Shown one piece after another: positions 1 to 9,903 of a stretch of 64,000 nucleotides of DNA (the stretch's first letter is position 1; every line of letters starts with the position of its first letter). Source of the stretch: Epiperipatus broadwayi (lineage: Eukaryota; Onychophora; Udeonychophora; Euonychophora; Peripatidae); assembly GCA_028023455.1 (NCBI GenBank), contig JAQFVV010000022.1:10061100-10125099 (forward strand). Reading direction: 5' to 3'. The notes beneath the pieces were generated by a model that worked only from the letters and a program-made list of their open reading frames with translations, was not told where the DNA came from and did not search any database. A program made the translations under genes and the position numbers.

Positions 1-59
1 GAAGACATCAGAGTTTTTTTTTGATTTCTCTTTTTAATTTTTTTTTTATGTATAAAGTA

Positions 60-560
60 ACTTGCCTTGTCAAATAGTATTTTATAACTCGTATTCAGTT
101 CATGAATGTACAAAAATTGAGTTATGATACCTATTTTTAAGTCTACTCTTATGAACTTTAACTCTTTCATTAAGACTTAATTTACTTTGACCTATATATA
201 TTTTATGACAACTGCAAAGAATCTTATAAACTACACCAGGAATAGATTTGCTATCAATTCACTGCTTTTTGTATTATTTAATAATGAATATATATCAGGG
301 TCTTTCTTCCAAGAAACTTTCTTACTACCCAATAAATGAGTATTCTTATAAAGTAATCTATACATTTATAACTTAAATGATAAAGAATAAACTCTTTATT
401 CCCACTAACAATTAAATTTTTATTAATATCAAGTCTACAGAAATTTTTATTAAATATAATAATTCTAATAAATTTATGATTATAGCCCAAATCAATATAA
501 TCAGAAGCAAATTGATTTCTTTGAATATAAACATTAGTTTCAAAGTGATTAAGTCTTTTA
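60..560 (-). pseudogene. Penelope-like element C-terminal remnant (GIY-YIG endonuclease), frameshifted
   Basis: Read on the - strand, about 300 down to 100 encodes P-G-V-V-Y-K-I-L-C-S-C-H-K-I-Y-I-G-Q-S followed by E-R-V-K-V-H-K and, after a one-base shift, I-H-E-L-N-T and K-I-L-F-D. This is the layout of the GIY-YIG nuclease at the C-terminus of Penelope-like retroelements: GIY-like V-V-Y, a CxC zinc-binding pair, Y-I-G, an arginine-bearing helix, then the H-x-I-x-F-D strand. An adjoining - frame (580-278, 100 codons) is probably the linker between reverse transcriptase and endonuclease. No reverse transcriptase core is visible. The copy is inverted relative to the one at 970-1356. Confidence 0.7.
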
Positions 561-786
561 ATCCTGTAACAAAAATTCAATAAAAAACTTTTATAAATAA
601 AAAATTAATATCTATCAGACCTTATCATAGTTCTTAAGTTTTTATGTTTAATGAAATGACTCCAAAATAAAATATCGCCTTATCAACACTTAAATCTAAA
701 AATATTAACAAAATCAAAAGTACTCCCCCCCCAATAGTAAAATTATTATTAGACAAAAGCATTCAATCTATTAAAAAAATTCTTCA

Positions 787-899
787 ATTTTTTTTTTCAT
801 ATGTCATAGCATCGGCCGGGAGGCGAACCCACAACTGTCTGCAATCAACTACTTGCTTACAAGGTGGCTGCGATGACCTCTTGACTAACAACACTTGAC
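787..899 (-). mobile_element. tRNA-derived SINE, family A
   Basis: On the - strand it starts with a GTTGTTAGTCAAGAGGTCATC box A region, contains a degenerate B box (GGTTCGCCTCC) and ends in GCTATGACATATG plus an A run, seen here as T's at 787-797. The same plan is shared by the copies at 5839, 6586, 17846, 24603 and 26366. It is about 110 bp including the tail. No clear target duplication is separable because the flanks are T-rich. It sits between two inverted Penelope-like fragments. Confidence 0.75.
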
Positions 900-969
900 A
901 ATTTTTTTTCTAAATAACAAACAAGCAATCATCAACATATCTAACAAATAATTTTAAAGAGATAGAAAA

Positions 970-1356
970 GTGAAAGTTGCTAGGAAGAAAGATTTTCATT
1001 TAAATTCATTATTAAATAGTTCACAGTAGTCAATTGATGATAAATATATCCCTGGTACAATTTATAAAATTCATTGCAATTGTAAAATTTATATAGTTCA
1101 AAGTAAATTCAGTGTTAATAATGAAAGAGTTAAAGTTCATAAGAATAAAGTTAAAAATAGATATTGTAACTCAACTTTGAATATTCATGAACTGAACACA
1201 GATCATAAAATATTATTTGACAATGTTATTTTTTATGAAAAAAATAAATTAAAACAAAGAGTCAAAGAAACCTTGATGATAAATCTTCTTGAACCTGAAG
1301 TCACCATTCCCATGATAACATCCTTTGACAATAAAGGCGCATGGTTTTTGAAGTAG
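970..1356 (+). pseudogene. Penelope-like element C-terminal remnant (GIY-YIG endonuclease), open frame
   Basis: An ATG-less open frame runs from about 1030 to the TAG at 1354-1356 (102 codons from the conserved P-G at 1051). It reads P-G-T-I-Y-K-I-H-C-N-C-K-I-Y-I-V-Q-S, then E-R-V-K-V-H-K, I-H-E-L-N-T-D-H-K-I-L-F-D, and a charged helix containing K-E-T. These correspond to the GIY, CxC, YIG, Arg and Glu blocks of Penelope-like GIY-YIG nucleases. The YIG glycine is replaced by valine (Y-I-V), so nuclease activity is doubtful. The reverse transcriptase is absent. It is homologous to, and inverted against, the copy at 60-560. Confidence 0.72.
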
Positions 1357-1564
1357 TTTGTGGAATGACTGCTTCTGTTTTGTATATGTATGTGGGTGGA
1401 TTGTATCTATTTTGAATTTCACTTGGTAAGATCTATTTGTTAAAGGATGAAACTATGACCATGAGAGAATTTTAATACAAATTTGTTTTTTTTTAGCTAG
1501 TATTCTTATGTTATATGATTTTCTATTTTTTTAATCATTTTTAATATGACATTAAGCAGTATTT

Positions 1565-2057
1565 TTATGTTTGAAAAGAAAGATTTTTAATAAATGTATT
1601 TTGCCAGTTCTTACTTATGGATCTGAGACTTGGACACTTAATAGAAGAGCAATACAGAGACTTCAGACCACTCAAAGAAGTATGGAGAGATGCATGTTGG
1701 GAGTAACAAGAAGAGATCAAAAACGCAATGTATGGGTAAGAGTACAAACAGGTGTTACTAACCTCATTGAAAAAATTAAAAGACTGAAGTGGAGTTGGGC
1801 TGGACATATTGCTAGAAGAGATGATAATAGATGGACAATTGAAATTTTAAACTGGATTCCAAGAGATTGTAAAAGACCCAGAAAGAGACCACATGTGAGA
1901 TGGATGGATGAAATAAGAAAGTGTCAGGGGTGATGTGGAGAAGAGAAGCTACAGGGGTGATGTGGAGAAGAGAAGCTAAAGGTAGGAAAAGATGGATTGA
2001 ACTTGGAGAGACCTTCATCCTGCAGTGGATTGATAATGGTTGCTGATGATGATGATG
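1565..2057 (+). mobile_element. 5'-truncated RTE-type LINE copy with target-site duplication
   Basis: The frame from 1571 to 1933 matches the C-terminal ~120 residues of the full RTE element at 20969-24265 (Y-G-S-E-T-W-T-L-N, G-H-I-A-R-R-D-D-N-R, R-W-M-D-E-I). A TGA then stops the frame where the full copy has Cys, and a 27-bp in-frame tandem duplication follows (about 1924-1977). The element ends in a GATGATGATGATG tail. An 11-bp direct repeat AAGCAGTATTT flanks it (1554-1564 and 2058-2068). This is a dead-on-arrival 3' fragment of a LINE insertion. Confidence 0.9.
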
Positions 2058-2744
2058 AAGCAGTATTTAATTTTAATATATTGCTGATGTTTTATTACTA
2101 TATCAGTTTGGGGGGGGGGGGGTTGTGGAGGATGCAATTAATTTATGTTTGATATTTCTGAAAAATTTAATACTATTTATTAATTATTGAGAATTTGTAT
2201 TTCATGTAAATGTAGTGGATAAGGACATATGAGATAATCAAAAGTCAGGAGGGGAAAAATAGATATTAATGATTTACTTATAAATAAGCAAATTTTCAAA
2301 AAAAAGAGGAGACTGTGTATTTTATTAATACATATATAAGAAATTATATTGCCAATTATGTGATATCCAAAATACAAAACTCAGATAATGGAAAATTAAA
2401 TAGATCATTAATGATGTGCCTGCATTGATTTATATTTCACAACATATTCATTTTAATCTAAAATAGTCCGTCGTCCCCCCCCCCCCCATAATGAGAAAAT
2501 TTGTTCAATTTTAGAAAATTATTTATATTTCTAATAGTGATTTAATTAAATTAAGATTCTTAAAATATATAAATTTTTGGTATGTAATAAATATTTTAAA
2601 TGATTTATGTTTGATATAGAAGAAGGGATGCTGTGTGTCTCTTACATTAGGGAAATATGCTTCATCTTTACATAACAAATTGTGTTAAATATGACAAAAA
2701 TTGAAGTAATATCAAACTTATAAATGTATTCTAATAAGAAATTA

Positions 2745-2890
2745 GGAGCAATAATTCACTTAATTACTATACTCCAGAACTATTTACTGTAATTTTGAAT
2801 AATCACGGAACATTAGATTGTAATATCACATCCAAATCCCAGACTAGTTTCTGGTTTTTGGTGTTCATTACTAAGAACTGGATTTGTATC
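2745..2890 (-). repeat. Dispersed repeat arm carrying a decayed hammerhead motif
   Basis: It is similar to the left arm of the fold-back at 53067-53450: both contain a CTCCAGAAC...TTTA start and a GACTAGTTTCTGG or GACCAGTTTCTGG segment. On the - strand (2885-2833) it reads a decayed core (GTAATGA where CTGATGA is expected), a short stem II ending in ACC, GAAAC-TA-GT, then C and TGGGATTTGG. The motif matches the better hammerheads at 36601 and 53323. This is a single arm; no partner is seen nearby. Confidence 0.45.
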
Positions 2891-4016
2891 TACCATTTTT
2901 TGCAAAATAAACGAGGGATAGCTACTGATGTCAGTATAAAAGCAAATTAGCTTGTATTGAAAGCCTTAGGGCATTTGAATCTCAAGTTATTAGTTTGGTT
3001 AATATAAAATAAATAAATATGTAGATACAAACCAATACTCAGAAACTATTCTGGATGATCTGTTTATTCATCAAGTTTACATTAGATGACTCTGGAGTTT
3101 GGTAAAAGAATAAAATAATTACGACTCCAAATGTTGGTGTTGAAAATAGAGAAAATCGAGTAATGTTTTGTTTGATATTCATTGTAGAATATATATATAT
3201 ATAGGTACAATGGCTATTAAAACATATCTTATTATAAATTCTATAACACATCATTGACATATGTAAGTAAAGATATCCAAAATCTCATGTTGTTATTCAC
3301 TTGTTTCAAGTATGTGTGTGTTGTAACAAATTAATTGGACTAATAATATGTGGATGTAAGAAATCAAATGTATTAATCTTTAACTAAGTTTAAAGTTTAT
3401 ATTAAGCTAAAAATGATCTGATAATATATAGTCTAGTAAATTATTAGTAATAATCTTTATTGTATTTATCTAAAAAGAATGTTTAGTGTGTGAATGCAAG
3501 AAAATTGTATTTGTAAATTAAAGTGAACTGAAATAGGATCATATCTACTACGATAATGCTAATTGTATAAATAGATGGTTCATTTTTTTTTTTTCTGAAT
3601 TAAATACTAAGACAAATTATACATTCTTATTCAAAAAATATGTCTTCTAATATTTATATTTTAGAAGATATCAGTAATTAAGAATTTGATAAATATTTAT
3701 TTAATATAGTAAAAAGTTAGGTAAATTATCAGTCTCCTTTGCAGGAAAAAAGCATGTTAAATTTCCTCTGCAAGCATTGAGGAATATTGATGAAGGCAAC
3801 ACCAAACTTTTCAGACTATCAAGAAGGCAATAATAATTTTAAAAAAATAAAAATAAAACACCTCATTGCAAATAAGCCAATTACAAAAAATCATGGGAGT
3901 CATTTAATTAAATTATTTTAGTTATTATTTGTAGTATTATACTGGCAATAATATATGAATTTATTTAAATATTTTTTATTATTATAAATATTTGATTTGC
4001 AAATATATATATACAT

Positions 4017-4032
4017 ATTCTTTTTTTTATAG
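4017..4032 (+). other. Splice acceptor of the Robo Ig1 exon
   Basis: A T-rich polypyrimidine run ending in TATAG immediately precedes the reading frame of the Ig domain. The AG is 4031-4032. It leaves a two-base partial codon (CT), so the preceding exon must end in phase 1. Confidence 0.9.
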
Positions 4033-4347
4033 CTCAATCCCAGCGTCCTCCCCGTATTGTAGAACACCCTTCAGACCTAATTGTTCCCAAAAATGACCCT
4101 GCCACCCTAAAATGTAAGGCTGACGGCATTCCTGAACCAGTAATTGAATGGTATAAAGATGGAGAACTGGTCATTACGGCAAAGGATGACCCCAAGTCAC
4201 ATCGGATGCTTTTACTTGATGGTGGATTGTTTTTTTTAAAGGTTGTCCATGGAAAAAGTTATAAATTGGATGTAGGAACCTATTGGTGTGTTGCTAAAAA
4301 TGACCTCGGGAAAGCTGTTAGCCGAAATGCAACTCTGGAAGTAGCAA
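4033..4347 (+). CDS. robo: Roundabout (Robo) receptor, Ig1 domain exon (partial gene)
   Basis: Robo proteins are single-pass axon-guidance receptors for Slit; Ig1 is the main Slit leucine-rich-repeat contact. The 315-bp exon gives 104 complete residues plus split codons at both ends. It opens with [13 protein letters not shown] (residues 5-17), the hallmark start of Robo Ig1. It has the disulfide cysteines C27 and C85, core tryptophan W39 (E-W-Y-K-D-G), the block [10 protein letters not shown] (51-60), G-L-F-F-L (64-68), and the D-x-G-x-Y-x-C strand (79-85, with W84 as in protostome Robos). It ends in S-R-N-A-T-L-E-V-A, and N98-A-T is a possible N-glycosylation site. No stop, frameshift or missing core residue is seen. 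Phase 1-1 is typical of single-exon Ig domains. The signal-peptide exon and Ig2 onward are not found here. Which Robo paralogue it is cannot be decided. Confidence 0.94.
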
Positions 4348-4353
4348 GTAAGA
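4348..4353 (+). other. Splice donor of the Robo Ig1 exon
   Basis: GTAAGA follows GTA-GCA-A, breaking a codon after its first base (phase 1). It agrees well with the metazoan donor consensus, and in-frame translation past it loses the Ig pattern. Confidence 0.88.
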
Positions 4354-5821
4354 GTTTATCTATTTATCAAAACGTTGATTTTTAAGCAGTCGTAATTCAT
4401 ACAGTTTTATTTTGACAGTAGATTAATATTTTCAGCAATTAAAATTTGATTTGAAATAAAATTAAAACATATAAATATTGCTCAGAATTTTTAAGAATAG
4501 ATTAATAAAACTGCATTCAGAATTATTGAGTTCAATTGTGTTTTCAAATATGTTAGCATGTGGTAAGGCCTCGTGGGTGATCTTACTTTAATTATTAAAC
4601 CAAAGTAGCACTCATTTTTAAAAAAAATGTAATATTTATGATATTAATTATTCTAATGTAGGTAGTTATTATTCTGGAATTATTACATTGCTATGGCTAA
4701 CTTAAACTGGACAAAACCTAATAGTTTTATCAAATTTATAATGTGTACAAAACTTTGATTAGTTCTAAGCATATGTAAAATAACTTCAATAACAAACAGA
4801 GTTATTATGTTTAAACGATAGAGAATATTTATTCTTAAAGTTTGTGCTAACATTTTTTAATTAAGACTATTAGTATATTATGCAAGAATTTATTTATCAA
4901 AATGTATAGTCTAGACAGTTATTTAAATTCCAAAAGTAAAACATTGATGATGTGAGAGCAACCCTAAAGCTATTATTTGCAAGCTTATCTTAAAGTGAAA
5001 TAATTTCTTATTCCCACCATACTGTAATATTTTTATTATTTTGTAACTAAAACTATAAATGAAAACATGTTTGATAACATTTTATGCTTTCAAAAAGATA
5101 CAAGTAGTTTGTAAAGGTCTTGCATGCATATAGGTTTAACGAATGCTTTACAAAACTATATGATAGCTATTGTATGTTTATTGACACAGATATGTTCTTA
5201 TAGGGTGTTAAAATTTAATGTTTGATTGTGTATGTACATATTAGCAATTAAGTATTTAAGTATTGCCAATTCTTTCAGTACTGTAGTCTATGAATGGTAC
5301 TTAGTTATAATAAAAAAAATTAAAATTTGTATGTCTAATATTTTAAAAATTATGTGAAATAAAAATATTTTATAATTAAGAGAGACACAATGATTGTAAA
5401 ATACAGTTTGTAAAGAAATTTGAACGGTGGTTTGTAGAGTATATTTTTTACTTAAATAATTAGTAATCCAAAAATGGAACAAATTTAGAATTTAAAAAAT
5501 ACATAGAATAATAGGTTTCTGATCTATAAAATCCATGCATTTTCAAGATTTTGATCATTTAATTTTATATGGATTGAAAAAAGTATGAATCTCTATTGTT
5601 AATAATGTGTATTTTCATCTAATAATTGAATTAATCTTTATTGTTTATGTGAAAGTGTATACTGAGAAAGAAAAGAAAAAGTATATATAAATAATAGTAA
5701 ATGAACAAAGATATATGTTTGTAAATGCTTTATAACCAGTTATCAACTTTCATTACCAATATATTCTGCAAAGATTTTACATAAGACAAAAATTTGTAAA
5801 TCTTTATTGTTGTGACATATT
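4354..5821 (+). other. Intronic, no recognisable content
   Basis: AT-rich sequence directly downstream of the Robo exon. I see no Ig or other conserved coding block, tRNA or repeat that I can match to another copy in the window. The longest frame (5482-5288, - strand) is a low-complexity Phe/Ile/Leu-rich translation and is not credible. Confidence 0.6.
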
Positions 5822-5838
5822 AAAATTATCTTCTTTTA

Positions 5839-5950
5839 GTCAAGCATTATTAGCCAAGAGATCATCACAGCCGCTTTGCAACCAAATAGTTGTTTGCAGA
5901 TGGTTGTGGATTCGTGTTCTGGCCAATGCTATGACATATAAAAAAAAAAA
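5839..5950 (+). mobile_element. tRNA-derived SINE, family A, with target-site duplication
   Basis: The body runs from GTCAAGCATTATTAGCC through a tRNA-like head and degenerate B box (GGATTCGTGTTC) to GCTATGACATAT plus an A run. It is flanked by a direct repeat AAAATTATCTTCTTTTA (5822-5838 and 5947-5963; the second overlaps the A tail). The anticodon-loop position reads TTTGCAA, unlike the TTACAA of other copies, and an extra arm (ATAGTTGTTTGCAG) makes this a longer subfamily shared with the copy at 6586. Confidence 0.88.
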
Positions 5951-6585
5951 TTATCTTCTTTTAATGACCGTATAAATTGTTTTATAAACTGTGTATTATT
6001 TGAAATATCATAACTTTAATAGTATTTAGAATATTGGATGACTGCATTTAACAATTTTGTTATGAATAAATTATTTTGTTAATAAATCAAGATCTTTTTT
6101 CTGCTTTGATAAGTATTTTTTATTGGCCATATCTAGTATACAAATATCCCTCTAGTGTCTAATTTATTTTTTATGTATGTAACCTTCAGCTGTTTTTTTT
6201 TTTTGTTTGAAATATCTTTAGAAATAAAATTTAAAAAGTGATAATTTTTTAAATCTTTATTGGTATAAAATATTTTACACTTCATGTCATGTAATTTTGT
6301 AATAATATATTTAGTTGGTAGTTTTTTGATGGACAGGTCATGATTTCTCTTGTCATCCATAAAAGTTTCAGAGTCTTGAATCTTTTGAGTTGAACAATAT
6401 TGAAATATGATTTTCTAAATTTTAAGTTAATTTACATAACAGATTTGTTTTTGTTTTTAAAAATAAAGATTGCTAATGATTTATTTCAAATTTTAACAAT
6501 GCTTAAAGAGATCATTCTTTTTGGTATGTAAACAACAACAACTGCATTTTTTCTCATTTTGCTTTGAAAAACTAAAACAACATTT

Positions 6586-6698
6586 CATCAAGCGTTGTTA
6601 GCCGAGAGGTCATCGCACTCACCTTGCAAGCAAATAGTTAGTTGCAGGCGGGTGTGGGTTCGTGTCCTGGCCGATGCTATGACATATGAGAAAAAAAA
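6586..6698 (+). mobile_element. tRNA-derived SINE, family A, with target-site duplication
   Basis: Same long-head subfamily as 5839-5950 (GTTGTTAGCCGAGAGGTC start, GGTTCGTGTCC B box, GATGCTATGACATATGAG end, A tail). A 19-bp direct repeat ending in ACTAAAACAACATTT lies at 6567-6585 and about 6694-6712. The box A region GTTAGCCGAGAGG is close to a real tRNA D-arm. Two independent insertions of the same subfamily about 750 bp apart argue for a burst of activity. Confidence 0.88.
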
Positions 6699-6719
6699 CT
6701 AAAACAACATTTAAAAAGT

Positions 6720-7245
6720 TATAAATGTTCAGTTGTTATTTCATTCTAGTCTTATATATATTTAGGCCAGTTCTTCATAATTTTTTAGAATTTTTTTCAA
6801 TAACACTAGAAAGCAGTTTATAGCATTAAACCTAATGGAAAATATTTAGCATTTGATTATTAGTTTTAAATATGTTAAAATGGATAATCTATTAACAGTA
6901 TTTCAAAAAGATAAACTATTTTAGTAGTCTTAAAAGATTTGAAATTCATTTTACAGCATGAGAAGTATTATTGTTTTCAATTATGTTAAATAAATTTTAA
7001 AACTGTGATGAACTGTAGTATTGGGACCATATTGAAACATATGTGAAGGTATAATTAATTATTCAGGAGAATATATAATATTTTAGTATTACTAGAATAT
7101 AATAAGTGCAGTTTTATATAAAGTTTAATTATGATAATGTGTGTATTATATACACATACTCTGACCTTGAAACATAATTGATCAATTAAATTTGAAAACT
7201 TTGTATTTGCCTATAGGTATGTAATGATGGTATATTATTAGATGT
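6720..7245 (+). other. Intronic, no recognisable content
   Basis: AT-rich DNA between the SINE pair and a family D repeat. No coding, tRNA or repeat signal is visible. Confidence 0.55.
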
Positions 7246-7249
7246 GATA

Positions 7250-7400
7250 TGTTGGACTATTTCCATCAGCTATGAGTGAGTGTCGAATGTATAGAAAATT
7301 TTAAACTTTATTTAAACTTTCCAAAAATAAACAACTTGTTGGTAATAACAACCAAATAAACAACACAAGTTAGTAATTACACATAATGTTTGTAATTTTG
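7250..7400 (+). repeat. Dispersed repeat family D (partial copy)
   Basis: It begins TTGGACTATTTCCATCA and continues with ACTTTATTTAAACTTTCCAAA and ACACAAGTTAGTAATTA, the same order as at 63748-63905 and, inverted, in 36051-36240. No coding capacity and no tRNA head. Superfamily unknown. Confidence 0.5.
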
Positions 7401-7654
7401 TCAGAATAATAGTTATATTTATTACAATTTATAACTGGGTTTCCAAGATTTATAAAATGTTTTTATTGCAATGAGTATAATGACAAAAATCTTTTTTAGA
7501 GCATAAAGAATAATTGTGTTTATATATATTCACAGTTCATGCACACACTCTCACACATTCGCTTAAGTTATTTTAGAATATATAAATTTATTATTAACAT
7601 AAATGATATTTAATAAGGAAAGCCTCACGTGACTTAATTAACTTGTATTTATAA

Positions 7655-8384
7655 ATGTAATACAACAAGCATGCTAATAACTCTAATCAAGCTTTTTCGA
7701 TAAATACCACAAGAAAAATCATTTAAAATCTCTATCCAGAATTATCCCTATCCCTAAATCAGTTTTTGAGCTACTGGATCTGGATCATGTCAGTGAGGTG
7801 ACAAGACATTCAGACACTAGATCTAAAATACAAATTCAAATCTAGCATTTATCAAATACTTAACTATTAAGCAGAAAATCTGAAAATTTCAGACATTTAT
7901 TTGTCTTCAAATCCAGCTATCTAACTTAAATAGCCATATGGGACTGAATTAAATTCAGATACACCATATATTGATAGCCTTAGCAATATAACATCACCAA
8001 AGTCTTAAAAGATAAACTACAAAAGTATGGAAAACCAAGTCATACATCATGTGGCTTTGGTGATGTTATATTACTAAGACTATTAATATATAGTGCATCT
8101 GAATTTAGTGGCTATTTAAGTTAGATAGCTGGATTGAAGACATGTAGATGTCTGAAAATTTCAGATTGTCTACCTAATAGTTAAGTATTTGATAAATGCT
8201 GGGCTTGAGTTTGTATTTTGGACCTAGTGTCTGAATTTCCTAGCACATCACTGACAAGAGCCATTAGCTCAAAACCGGTTTGGGGATAGGGATAATTCTA
8301 TATAGAGATTTTAAATGCTTTCTCTTGCAACATTTATCGAAAAAGCTTCTTTAAACCTATTAGCATGCTTGTTATATAATATTT
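7655..8384. repeat. Large fold-back element with ~340-bp inverted arms
   Basis: The left arm (about 7655-8006) and right arm (about 8051-8384) are reverse complements with scattered mismatches: ACAAGCATGCTAATA, GCTTTTTCGATAAAT, ATTATCCCTATCCC, CATTTATCAAATACTTAAC, CAGCTATCTAACTTAAATAGCC and ATAACATCACCAAAG all recur inverted. A spacer of about 45 bp separates them. No open frame of note. The right arm carries a hammerhead-like motif on the + strand (8243-8292), and the left arm a more decayed one on the - strand. A lone arm of the same family is at 50128-50276. The paired inverted arrangement recalls terminal arms of Penelope-like elements, but no protein remnant is present. Confidence 0.85.
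8243..8292 (+). ncRNA. Hammerhead-ribozyme-like motif, core decayed
   Basis: CTGACAA (8251-8257) stands in place of the hammerhead CUGANGA. Stem II is GAGC/GCTC with loop CATTA (8258-8270). AAAA replaces GAAA, then C-CG-GT as a minimal stem III, T as the cleavage-site base, and TGGGGAT as the 3' strand of stem I, partly pairing with the preceding ACATCA. Both G8 and G12 are changed to A, so no activity is expected. It shares its layout with 36601 and 50175. Confidence 0.5.
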
Positions 8385-9273
8385 AATATACACTTGGGTC
8401 TCATTTTTATGCGGTAGATAGGTTCCTCAGAAACCCGCACAAAAATAGACTTAACTTACCTTGAAAAATGGGGGTACATACTGTAATTTTCAAAAATCGC
8501 ATAAAAGCAAAGCAACAATGTAAAATTATTTTTATTAAAATTCACATTAAAAAAAGGAAATAAAATATGACTAATAAAAAGTTTCAAATTTGGAAAAAAT
8601 TGATACAAGACAAACTTTTTTTACTTTTTTTATTAACTACAATATTTAATTTTATTCAAAACAATATATTTTTATGTGTAATTTACAATATTTTACATTT
8701 TTTCATACATGTACAGTATTTTAATCATTATCACTATTTGACGATATGCAAGTTCATTTGTGAACTAGTAAGATGTCAGATTCATCACAAGAGGAAATAC
8801 AACTAGCACCAACTTTCTTTTTTTAAAATTGCTCTTATAGTACACTCACCCAAACTAAAATGTTTTCCAATAGCTGTTGATCCTTCCCATTTCGCTAAGC
8901 GATCTAAAATTGAAATATTTGTTTCCAAAGAAATTCATTTTCTTGGGTGTTTTTTCTCCTCCATTAGGGTAAACTAAAAGTTTAAAATAAAAATAAGAAC
9001 TTAGACTTATGATAATAAAAAGACATCTACTCACCACTGTTTGGCAAAATTTAGTTAAAACTAACAATTAAAAATTAAATTCTTATTTTTGTTTTTAATT
9101 TTTTAATTTTCAATTCCGTTTAAAAATCAAGTTTCATTGTTTCACATCACAATAATTTCAGATCACATTATATAATTTTTAAATTGTTAATTACAATTAA
9201 AAATCAGATTTTAATTTTTAATTGTCAACTTTAATTGTGCTCCCACTGGTAATCACCTTTTAAAAATAAACAT

Positions 9274-9572
9274 GCGGACACTAAATGATTAATTGATTAC
9301 GTACTTTTTTTTAAAAAAGCAAAAAAAGAATGTGGTTTAAAATGAAAAAACAACAACATGCATAGTATATGCATCTATAACATTTGAACAGATTTACATT
9401 ATAATCTTGTAAAATTTATTACTTGCAGACACTAAATGATTAATTGATTACATACTCATTTTTTAAAAAGCAAAAATAGAATGTGATTTAAAATGCAAAA
9501 ACAACAACATGCATAGTATAGGCATCTATAATGTTTGAACAGATTTACATTATAATCTTGTAAAATTTAATG
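9274..9572 (+). repeat. Two-copy direct tandem duplication, ~151-bp unit
   Basis: The unit GC(G/A)GACACTAAATGATTAATT...AACAACAACATGCATAGTAT...ATAATCTTGTAAAATTTA occurs at 9274-9424 and 9425-9572 with a few substitutions. It lies inside the pogo-like element, so it probably arose after or during that element's internal decay. Confidence 0.9.
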
Positions 9573-9671
9573 TGTGTATATAAAATGGGGAAATCCTGAT
9601 TTTAAGTGAATTATGAACTTCTTTATTGCATAAAATCTATTACAGTACTATTATAAAGTGCTGAAAATATT

Positions 9672-9802
9672 GAAATTATTAGATAAAAGTTAAACTTCGA
9701 TAATGCGCTATTACTTTAAATATGACATGTGAGTGCGCGAAATTTATATTTAAAGTAATAGCGCATTATCGGAGCTCAATTTCTGATCTAATAATTTTTA
9801 TT
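9672..9802. repeat. Nested hairpin element with perfect 26-nt stem
   Basis: The core arms are 9698-9723 and 9746-9771, perfect reverse complements over 26 nt (CGATAATGCGCTATTACTTT and on). A 22-nt loop contains GTGAGTGCGCG. Outside the core, weaker pairing continues to about 9672 and 9802 through an ATTATTAGAT block on each side. The CpG-containing arms stand out in this AT-rich region, consistent with a recent insertion or constraint. It could be a small MITE inside the larger transposon. Confidence 0.85.
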
Positions 9803-9903
9803 ACACAAAAGAAAACTGCATACAAAGATATTAAGAAGAAACATGAATCGCATAACTTCAAAATCACATTAAAAAAATCCGCATAAAATGAGACCTGGGT
9901 GTA

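Larger units (their letters stand above)
1..4032 (+). other. Intronic sequence upstream of the Robo Ig1 exon
   Basis: No host exon is recognisable before the acceptor at 4032. The stretch holds Penelope-like GIY-YIG remnants (about 60-560 and 970-1356), a tRNA-like SINE (787-899), a 5'-truncated RTE copy (1565-2057), a hammerhead-bearing repeat arm (2745-2890), and G and C homopolymer tracts near 2109 and 2476. The rest (2070-2740 and 2900-4030) is AT-rich with no coding signal. Open frames here are short and AT-driven. That it is an intron, rather than 5' flank, is inferred from the exon starting in phase 1, which requires an upstream coding exon. Confidence 0.7.
8391..9901. mobile_element. 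Non-autonomous DNA transposon with pogo/Tigger-like ends, TA-flanked
   Basis: The ends are CACTTGGGTCTCATTTTTATG (8391 on) and, inverted, CACCCAGGTCTCATTTTATG (ending 9901). Each end is flanked by TA (8389-8390 and 9902-9903), the target duplication of Tc1/mariner/pogo elements. The subterminal GGTTCCTCAGAAACCCGC segment resembles pogo/Tigger ends as I know them. No transposase frame remains: the 79-codon frame at 8567-8806 is low complexity. The interior has a 2x direct duplication (9274-9572) and a nested hairpin (9672-9802). It lies immediately next to the fold-back ending at about 8384. Confidence 0.72.

Noticed and set aside
278-580. 100-codon - strand frame as a host gene
   Set aside because: It adjoins a Penelope-like GIY-YIG remnant and is frameshifted relative to it; it is best explained as element linker sequence.
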